From Biscogniauxia marginata (taxonomy: Eukaryota; Ascomycota; Sordariomycetes; Xylariales; Xylariaceae), in contig MU404191.1 of NCBI GenBank assembly GCA_022695795.1, positions 29,702-93,701 of the forward strand: a DNA stretch of 64,000 nt. Direction: 5' to 3'. Below, piece by piece: positions 56,866 through 64,000 of the stretch (positions are counted from its first letter, which is position 1; the number at the start of each line of letters is the position of its first letter). Below the pieces are notes generated by a model, which made no database searches, was not told the origin of the DNA, and worked only from the letters and a program-made list of their open reading frames with translations. A program made the translations under genes and the position numbers.

Positions 56866-58748
56866 TCATAAATCCTCTTCTCCAAACAATTCAATCCCAT
56901 CTACTTCAACCTCGAATCCTAAAAGTTAGTGCGATTATTAGTATCGTTGATATTTTCCTTTTCTGTTCTTTTTCAAACAAAGATCGGAAACTTACCGTGG
57001 CTACTTGTGGAACCAAACGTGATGGTGTTTACGTCGCCAGCGTTCAGAGTCAGCTGGACCGGAACCGAACTATGATATCCAGCACGAGAGTTCAAACTTG
57101 ATATATTCACAGTGGGCCCGTCGTTGACAATTATGTAGGCCTCTCCAGCTGTCACAGCACGCTATTAGTTTTCACTGTGTCAAATTAATTCCAAATCCGC
57201 TAGATTTTGTACCTTTTGGGTTATTGACTGTATAATGGAAGGAAAGCCATTGCAAGGACCCATTGCCCGTCACGTTATGGAAGGTCAACTCGCTTGCATC
57301 GGTAACTGTTTTGAAGTTATTAGCGAGGATAATATTGAAGATGATCCTGAGATCCAAATTTCTGGGGCTTGATACCTTTATCTACCGATCGACGGCTAAG
57401 ACATTCGCTGCAGTCTCTCACCCCTTTTCCGAATTAGTATTTTTCGGAGAACCACATAGGGGCACTTACTAGCTGTACCGACCAAATCGGCATGCTCAGC
57501 TTCATAACGCTTCGCAGTAGATGGATAAGAAACCGCCCCAGTATTGACATCAACTTTCCACATGGAATGATAATCCAGTGATATAGTGTGTTGCCTATGC
57601 AAGATCGAATGTCAGTCAAATGAGACATACTTGTAAGACTGCATGTAAACCACTTACCCGGCATCTATCTTCATTGGGAGCCACACGTAGTTTGAGTCTG
57701 CACCACCCTTCGAGTCCCAGGAATCACCCATGTAGATATACGTGGTTTTCTCCGACCCAGCTACTGTCAGCTCAAATGTGTTCTGTGAGTTATATGTATT
57801 CTCGGCCTGGGGTGCGATGTCCGAGCCTCCTGCCCATGGTCCGGCTAGCGAATCTGCCCAGAAAACCTTGTTCGGATTCGAACGCCAACCAGTCTTTCCT
57901 GAAACAATCAGAAAGTAGACCCCATCGGCTTTAACAATCCCGGGAGCTTCGTATGCACCAGAAGCTAGTTCGTTTAGCCGTGAAAGCACTGAGATTAATT
58001 GTGGTAGATAATAACATACTTAAAGAAGAGACTTGATCACCTAGGGTGCCGTCAGAGTTGATACGGTTGACCTGGACGGTATTGTGGTCGGCGCTAGTTA
58101 GGAGATACCAGGTGTCTAATACGCAGTCTCTTCGTTAATAAAACGGGGCTTCTTAGAGTGCTACGGGTATACTAACCTGACCTGTCGTCGTGGAACATTC
58201 CAGTGTCCGAGTAGGAGTAATCGTTTGGTGGTATATGCACTTTCGCCGATTGGCTGTAACCGCTGGCGAATTCCGACGATTTGAGCGAAAGGACGTATCG
58301 ATCTTGCTGCCCAAATAACTATTATCAAGGGGGCTAGGTTAGTCTATATCTATTGACGAGACATGCATATCTCGCATCGGCGTGAGGATACCCAATACGA
58401 GCCATTTGGCTTTGCTATCTTTGGTCGCCACATGCCTGTCACAGAACTTGCTAGCTGGCCCAAGTTCTTCCAGTTGATGAGGTCCGTAGATGAGTACATA
58501 TTTGGTGTTTGGTCTCAAAGACATTGTCAGCGCCTGATCGCTATTTTGGAAAGGATTTGGGTATGGAGTGATATACTGCTGGCTGCCTGACCAACCCAGT
58601 AAAACGTATCGCCGCGTTTTACAACTCCGCCGCCATGAGCGTCAATCTTGTTGCCATCAGTATCATACCATACGGCACCCGGTGCGATCCATGATGCCCC
58701 TAGGACACTAGGCACGAGGCACACCCGAAGAAGTCTGGAGAGTAGCAT
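56866..58748 (-). CDS. Secreted GH43 glycosidase with CBM35 (exo-beta-1,3-galactanase-like)
   Basis: Ten exons by my reading: 58577-58748, 58392-58513, 58177-58318, 58020-58115, 57658-57964, 57470-57594, 57376-57414, 57213-57305, 56996-57148 and 56866-56918; 433 residues. A signal peptide (MLLSRLLRVCLVPSVLG) is followed by GAVWYDTDGNKIDAHGGGVV and DTFYWVGQ. Then come YSSTDLINWKNLGQL, SYSDTGMFHDD, GAYEAPGIVKADGVYFLIVSG and YIYMGDSWDSKGGADSNYVWLPM. This order is that of the GH43 five-blade propeller, as in subfamily 24 galactan exo-1,3-galactosidases. The C-terminal part (YEAEHADLVGTAN, SELTFHNVTGNGS, VPVQLTLNAGDVNTITFG) is a CBM35. Exon 7 is only 39 bases and supplies CSEC. The first intron's GAG acceptor is unusual and least certain. 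Expected to act on side-chain-trimmed arabinogalactan. Confidence 0.82.
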
Positions 58749-59899
58749 ATCGAATTAGGATCTTTCGATAAAGATAAATTCTCTCAGAACTCATTATCTG
58801 TTCCGTCATACTAAGTTTGGATGAAAACCTTTATATTCCTGGTAGGCCCTTGTCCCGTATCCTGCGCATAATTTCATAAAGATTTACCCCGGTTAATTAC
58901 TCAAAATGCCACCGCAAAGTCGCAGGAAATAAGAGTAGCCATCTCGCAATGCATCCGAGCTTCCCCTTTCATATGGCAATGCGGGGAGCTCCGGATCCTA
59001 GTTCGGGTTTATTTGACCCAAAGTTATACCGGATGTTACATACCTACCCATATGGCTATGCTCTAAGATCTCCACAGGAGCATCTCATTTAGTCCACTAA
59101 TAAGGCCTTGGTGAGGATCGGTGATAGACGTAGGAGCGTGGGTCCAAGGGAGACCGAACTATGGGGAGAACTCGTGGATACATAAACGATAGCTTAATCC
59201 GTTGCTAAGCGGACTTTTAAAAGAAATCCTTTCTCCCCTTTTCTCCTTCCAGGAGCGTTATCATCAATATCGAGTTCGCTATCTGGGCTAGCCCTTTGTG
59301 AAGCGAGAGAATGATGGAAAGAAGAAAACTGTTGACTAAACGGCATCTCTTGAATAAAGTACTTCACAGTACAGTTGTCTAAGTATGAATGTTGAGGTAC
59401 GATATCCTTATTGAAATAAACATTTACTCAAGACGTTATACTTCTAACACAAGAAAAGTGACTGAAAATCGTGTTCCTGATCTTGGATAGTATATGAAGA
59501 TGCAGTCAAATCGGATTCCCAACGGATATTGGAATGTGTTTATTGTTGGGTGCTCCTTGTGATAGCTCAGGTTTACTTGCAGGTTGCCATTCAATATCTG
59601 ACAAGTGCAACCTTATCTCCCCACCGAGGCATCATCGCCATTCACTCCTCGCATTGGCCTGAGTACAATAGGAATATGGACTTCAACCGATTCCCCGCTC
59701 CTCGCCACCGACAAATCTTTCTCCGTCCGCCAGAGTATACAAATATAGCGGGCTAGCAAATACTGCTGCGCATACGTACTTATTCCCGCCTCCATACACT
59801 TTGCCCCCTTTTTGGTTTTTCCTTTATTTTACGTGACGACCGTACTCAGTCGTACCGCTTTTTTCTTTAGTTTCGACCTGACGGATTCGCGGAGAGACC
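58749..59899. other. Divergent intergenic region
   Basis: Upstream of both the GH43 gene and the FAD monooxygenase. No gene seen; an open frame at 59529-59756 has no recognisable features. A poly-pyrimidine patch lies just before 59900. Confidence 0.6.
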
Positions 59900-61242
59900 A
59901 TGGCATCGAATCCATTTGACGTCGCTATTGTTGGCGGCGGCATCACAGGCCTCGCCCTCGCTATAGGCCTCCTGGAACACGGCATCCTTGTCACGATCTA
60001 TGAAGCAGCCTCTAACTTCGGAGAGATCGGTGCTGGTGTGGGCTTTGGGCCCAATGCCGTCAGGGCGCTGGGGTTGTTATCTCCCGCAGTAAAGGAAGGA
60101 TTTGACAGGTGTTCAACAAACCAATGGGAAAGCAAGCGTGACATTTGGTTCACGGTTCGTGTTGGTGACCACAGGAAAGCCGGGGATGACGGAATCGTGA
60201 AGCAGAATGGCGATGAGAAGTTAAAGATCGGTGATGCTATTTTCGAAGTACGCTTCTCGAGTGATAGCCTCTGGGGCAGTGTGCACCGAGCGCATTTTCT
60301 CGATCAGCTCGTCAAGTTGATACCGAAATCCGCAGCCAAGTTCGGAAAGAGATTGGCCGATATCAGCAAGGATGACAACTCGGACGATGCAATATTGCAT
60401 TTCACCGACGGAACAACAGCCCGGCATAATGTTGTCCTGGGCTGCGATGGAATCAAGTCGCGGACCCGGGAACTGCTGCTAGGTAAAGATCAGGCCAAAC
60501 CTGATTTCACGGGGAAATATGTGTACAGGGGCCTAATACCGATGGAAAAAGCCCTCGAGATACTTGGCGAGGAACGAGCAGCGAATAGCCAGATGTATTT
60601 GGGCTACCACGGCCACATTCTTACTTATCCAATCGAGAAGGGAAAGACATTGAATGGTAAGTTCACCATATCCTTCTATTACCATACCTAACCCATGCTC
60701 TAGTTGTCGCGTTCAGTTCACAAGATTCTTGGACGGATCCTGAGTGGGTTGTCCATGCCTCTAAAGAGAAGATTCTCGATGACTACCACAGCTGGGGCCC
60801 CCAGATCAATGCTCTCGTTGCAGCGATGGAGAAACCAGATATCTGGGCTCTCTTCAACCATCCCCCCGCGTCAACTTACTACGGTTCACAGCCACACATC
60901 TGCCTCGTGGGTGATGCTGCGCACGCCTCGACTCCACATCAAGGCGCTGGTGCCGGCATGTGCATTGAGGATTGCTATATCTTAACCAACTTGATCGCGG
61001 AAGCGAAAGGCGTTGAAGACATAGACAAGGTCTTCAAGGCATTTGATGAAGTGAGACGGCCGAGAACACAAAGGTTAGTCACAACAAGCAGGGAGGCGGC
61101 GATGCTGTACGAATTCGAGCTCGAAGGGGATGATCTAGAGGCGATTGAGCGAAACATGACGACGCGCATGAAATGGATCTGGGATTTCGATCCAGTGGCC
61201 GAGCTGGAGAAAGCAAAGGCAATTTTCAGAGGTGATGCGTGA
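59900..61242 (+). CDS. FAD-dependent monooxygenase, salicylate-hydroxylase type
   Basis: Two exons, 59900-60656 and 60704-61242, with a 47-nt intron (acceptor CTAG); 431 residues. The FAD-binding Rossmann motif is VAIVGGGITGLALAIGLLEHG (GxGxxG at about 12-17). It is followed by YEAASNFGEIGAGVGFGPNAVRALG, the typical Glu-ending second strand of this group. The DG motif (VVLGCDGIKSRTR) and HICLVGDAAHASTPHQGAGAG (second FAD site) are intact. C-terminal residues (FDEVRRPRTQRLV) are also conserved. Relatives hydroxylate salicylate (with loss of the carboxyl group) or act on aromatic polyketides using NAD(P)H and oxygen. The substrate is not evident and no pathway partners lie nearby. The start context ACCATGG is good. 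Confidence 0.92.
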
Positions 61243-61467
61243 TGAAATTGGCCGCTACATGTTTGACTAAAGAACTAAGACAGCTAGGGGATGTAACCAA
61301 AGTAAGGGTGGTAGTTGGAATCCGAGAGTCCTCTCACGGCAACCTGCAGTTCTGCACAATGTGCAGTGGAACACGCGCCTCTTGCGTCAAATACAAGCCC
61401 AATAAGATCCCGGAGCTTTTCTAATTTTAGATCTCTTCATGCACAACTTCTAAACCCGTTTCACGAC

Positions 61468-61800
61468 CTATTCTCTGTGGATTAGCGAATCTAGGTCAAC
61501 ATCTTGACCGTTGGTATAGCCTCTGGACTTGTCTACTTCGATGAATCCAGAATCATGCCCGTCCTGAAGTTTGAAATTTACCTGTCTCGTCCGGTCTCTT
61601 GACTGGTTCAAGCCGGCAAGTGGCTCTGGGCCACTTGAGGGCGGCGACGTAGATTCATCATGGCCAGCCGCGATGTGGATCTGTATTGGTCCAAAATTCG
61701 CCCGCTCTATTACCAAACTGCCATTATGTAGTACCGAACCGACATCATCATACGGCGTGGTAGGAAGAACAACGCCCCCTAATAGTTGAAGTTCACCCAT
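61468..61800 (-). CDS. Hypothetical protein of 110 residues
   Basis: Open from ATG at 61800 (the frame extends upstream only through non-ATG codons). The product begins MGELQLLGGVVLPTTPYDD, reads LVIERANFGPIQIHIAAGHDE in the middle, and has a charged C-terminus (DSGFIEVDKSRGYTNGQD). It has no signal peptide or membrane segment. It lies convergent to the FAD monooxygenase, about 225 bases away. No family recognised; it may be the last exon of something larger or a real short protein. Confidence 0.4.
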   Translation of the reverse strand: MGELQLLGGVVLPTTPYDDVGSVLHNGSLVIERANFGPIQIHIAAGHDESTSPPSSGPEPLAGLNQSRDRTRQVNFKLQDGHDSGFIEVDKSRGYTNGQDVDLDSLIHRE

Positions 61801-64000
61801 TGCGGCGGCTGAGGGCAAAAATCGGATAAGCCCCTAGTCTGCTAGAGGAGGAGAACGGGTGGGATTTGCTGCGCCCTTGCGAAAAGGCGAAGGAGTGGGA
61901 TGGAGGACTAATGGATTATTAAATCGCATTGTTCATTGTAGATTGCTCTTTTTTTCTTCTTTTTTTTCCCTTTTTCTTTTGCCGAATAATTCCGATAAAA
62001 GAAAGTAGTATTCAAGGGTCTGACGCGCCCTGAGTCAATAGCTGGAACAGGAGACTTGGATTGTGGGAAACAAACCCCGAGTAAACAAAGAAACAGAGAG
62101 AAAAATGGATGACTTTCATTTCAGGCGCATGATGAGCGCATCTCTTCCCTTGATATGTGCGCATAACTCTACGGATACACACGTGTTTTTGTAGAGAGGT
62201 TTGGCCAGAGAGGTATTGACCACACTTAACATGGCCAACATAGTTCACGGCACTTACTATTATTAGACGTTACCAGGAAGCAAACATCGGAGGTGAGTTA
62301 AAAAATAGTGGCAACTAGATCGTATTGTCACTTATAATTAATAGGAGGGGATTCTGGGTTGGTGGTTGGCTCGTGATGGGCATTTTCACTGTACACAGAG
62401 CGAGAGAATATGGAGGTTAATATACCTGAATGCAAACCAAGCTGTAATGCAAAACCTTTCAGGTCATTATTATCTAAGATCGGTATTCTACGCATGGGAA
62501 CTAAGGCTTGGGGGAAAGGGGGAGTCATTGGCAAGCGTTCTAATCGTAGTAGGTACCATATGCAGCTCCTAAAACTTAATGCACAAAGAATTGAGAATTC
62601 ATATTTGATGTTTCAAGGGGATTGAAACATTATGTTGCAAACTGCTAGATTTGGGTTCTATAAAATTCATGAGAGCATGAGGGTGATTTCAAAAGGGGTG
62701 TAATTATAGGCCTAACTACCCCTTTAATGACTTATCCTATTTAAGGCGATTGGTGAAGAATTGTTGATACCTTATATGGTGATAATCTAGTACAAGCAGT
62801 ATCATATAAATTTTAAGGAAACATAATAATATTAGATAAGAGGTAGTGATATCATGACAGCTCGGTAATAATCTTCTTTAATGGTTTCTGTCACGCTAAC
62901 ACTGCACAGCAAATAAAAGAAAAAGGCTAATACTCCTTAAAGCCAGTTGTTTAAGGCACCGCTTTTATTGCAGCCCATTCACTTCGTTAAACAATTGTGT
63001 TAACTAAGTACCTAGTCAGTACCAGTGAATAGCACCTAGCACACACGGTCTTGGTATAGCTTGATAACCCACTAATGATGTCTTTATGTATAGTGGCCAT
63101 CCTACGGGTAAAGTAAAATAGACATTCTCAATGAGTAATTCATGGGAGGTCCCAAGATCAAGTAGTGTGAAGATAACAAAGTTCACCAGTCTTTGTGAGC
63201 GCCTTAGATGCATACACGAGTAACATCATTAGATCCCAGCTATGATGGAGAGGCAGCTCCGGATCAGGTGGGTATGTCTCTTGTTGGGAAAGGTTTGAAG
63301 CTGGCAAAGCTAGCTAGAACCTTTACCTAAGTTAAGTTCGACTAGACAGGGGGGGAATAAAGGTCCAGCTTAAACCCTAATCCGGCCTTCAAGGTTCTTC
63401 GTCTCCTCGGATTGGCTATAAAAGTGTTAAAACCAATTTAATTAATCTAGAGACTATTTAAAACTAAGCTATAGTTATATAATGATAAAAGGTAATTAAA
63501 AGAAGTAATGTTATTATAAAAACGTTTTTATAAATAATAAAACATTTAATTTAATAATTTAATAATTTAATAAGTTTTTATATATTTATTAATTAATTAT
63601 ATATAATAATATGAATAACATATTATATAAACAAATAAATAAAACAAGCTCGCGAACCGAATTTTATAGTTATTATACTTTTAATTATTAAAAATTATTT
63701 ACGTCATATCGAAATTAATTAATTATTATTATTATTTAAATCGTTTTATTTAGCTTTATATTTAAAAACTAAATACGTTTTTTATATTAAGTATTTAGTT
63801 TTTTAAAGCGTGATTTATATTACTTAATTTATTACATTTTTAAGTTAAAACCCTTTAAAATTAAAATAAATAATAAATAATAAATAATAACTCCTCGAAA
63901 TTTAAATTATTTATTATTTATTATTTATTATTTATTATTTATTATTTATTATTTATTATTTATTATTTATTATTTATTATTTATTATTTATTATTTATTA
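61801..64000. other. AT-rich gene-free window end
   Basis: T-rich run near 61950-61980, then increasingly AT-rich DNA without coding signal. From about 63430 the sequence is nearly pure A/T, with ATTAAT and TTTAATAA runs, and it ends in the heptamer repeat listed separately. It looks like the edge of an AT-isochore of the kind produced by repeat-induced point mutation. Confidence 0.65.
63911..64000. repeat. (TTATTAT)n heptamer repeat, with inverted copy upstream
   Basis: About 13 units of a 7-base A/T repeat run to the window end. A complementary tract (63866-63890, AATAATA-type units) lies about 20 bases upstream, so the two can pair as a hairpin. The repeat continues past the window, so its full length is unknown. 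Confidence 0.9.

Noticed and set aside
57965..58019. An alternative 31-nt intron ending at a CTCAG at 57989 in the GH43 gene
   Set aside because: Too short for splicing. The acceptor 24 bases further on gives a 55-nt intron with a better branch site and a product that fits the family better.

Overview
The window is nuclear DNA of a filamentous ascomycete (Pezizomycotina, most likely a Sordariomycete). The evidence is small introns (about 47-240 nt, mostly 55-75) with GTAAGT-type donors and CTAAC/CTAAT branch sites, gene spacing of a few hundred bases to several kilobases, and typical filamentous-fungal families: a CFEM protein, a HET-domain protein, a PL1 pectin lyase, a GH43+CBM35 enzyme, P450, S10 carboxypeptidase, DUF3455 and DUF3176. 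Exon boundaries below were worked out by eye from splice signals and reading-frame continuity.

Layout. 1-273 is the 3' end of a cell-wall-integrity MAP kinase. 2423-3310 is a secreted DUF3455 protein. 3.3-9.9 kb has no intact gene; it holds a 19-bp minisatellite and scraps of decayed coding sequence. 9896-11837 is a six-exon cytochrome P450, followed by an arylsulfotransferase relic and a 19-G tract. Then come a fumarate reductase (13482-15125), a conserved nuclear-type protein (16027-17270), a pectin lyase (18959-20222) and dynactin p25 (21001-21719). A 47-codon gene ending in a CaaX box lies at 22706-22849, and a short unknown protein at 23620-23970. 24-28 kb is AT-rich and carries a broken DUF3176 membrane-protein gene. 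28-37 kb holds housekeeping and secreted genes: an unknown protein, Ups1/PRELI, an S10 carboxypeptidase, mitochondrial release factor 1 and a small unknown protein. 37-40 kb is again decayed. 39995-43738 is an intronless 1,247-residue protein joining a stonustoxin-like N-terminus to a P-loop GTPase. After it come a CFEM protein, a THEM6-like hotdog protein, an F-box-type protein, an eIF2-alpha-kinase-like kinase, a HET protein, a ten-exon GH43+CBM35 gene and a FAD monooxygenase. The window ends in a very AT-rich, repeat-built segment from about 63.4 kb.

How the genes relate. There is no convincing operon-like pathway. The pectin lyase, GH43 enzyme, CFEM protein, DUF3455 protein and S10 peptidase form a scattered secretome suited to plant-material degradation or host contact. 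The SNTX-GTPase and HET genes, about 10 kb apart, look like parts of fungal non-self-recognition or cell-death machinery.

Best candidates for something new: (1) the tiny CaaX peptide gene, which may encode a lipopeptide pheromone-like precursor; (2) the SNTX-like/GTPase/Cys-cluster protein; (3) strong enrichment of the 10-bp palindromes TAGGTACCTA and TACCTAGGTA in intergenic DNA.
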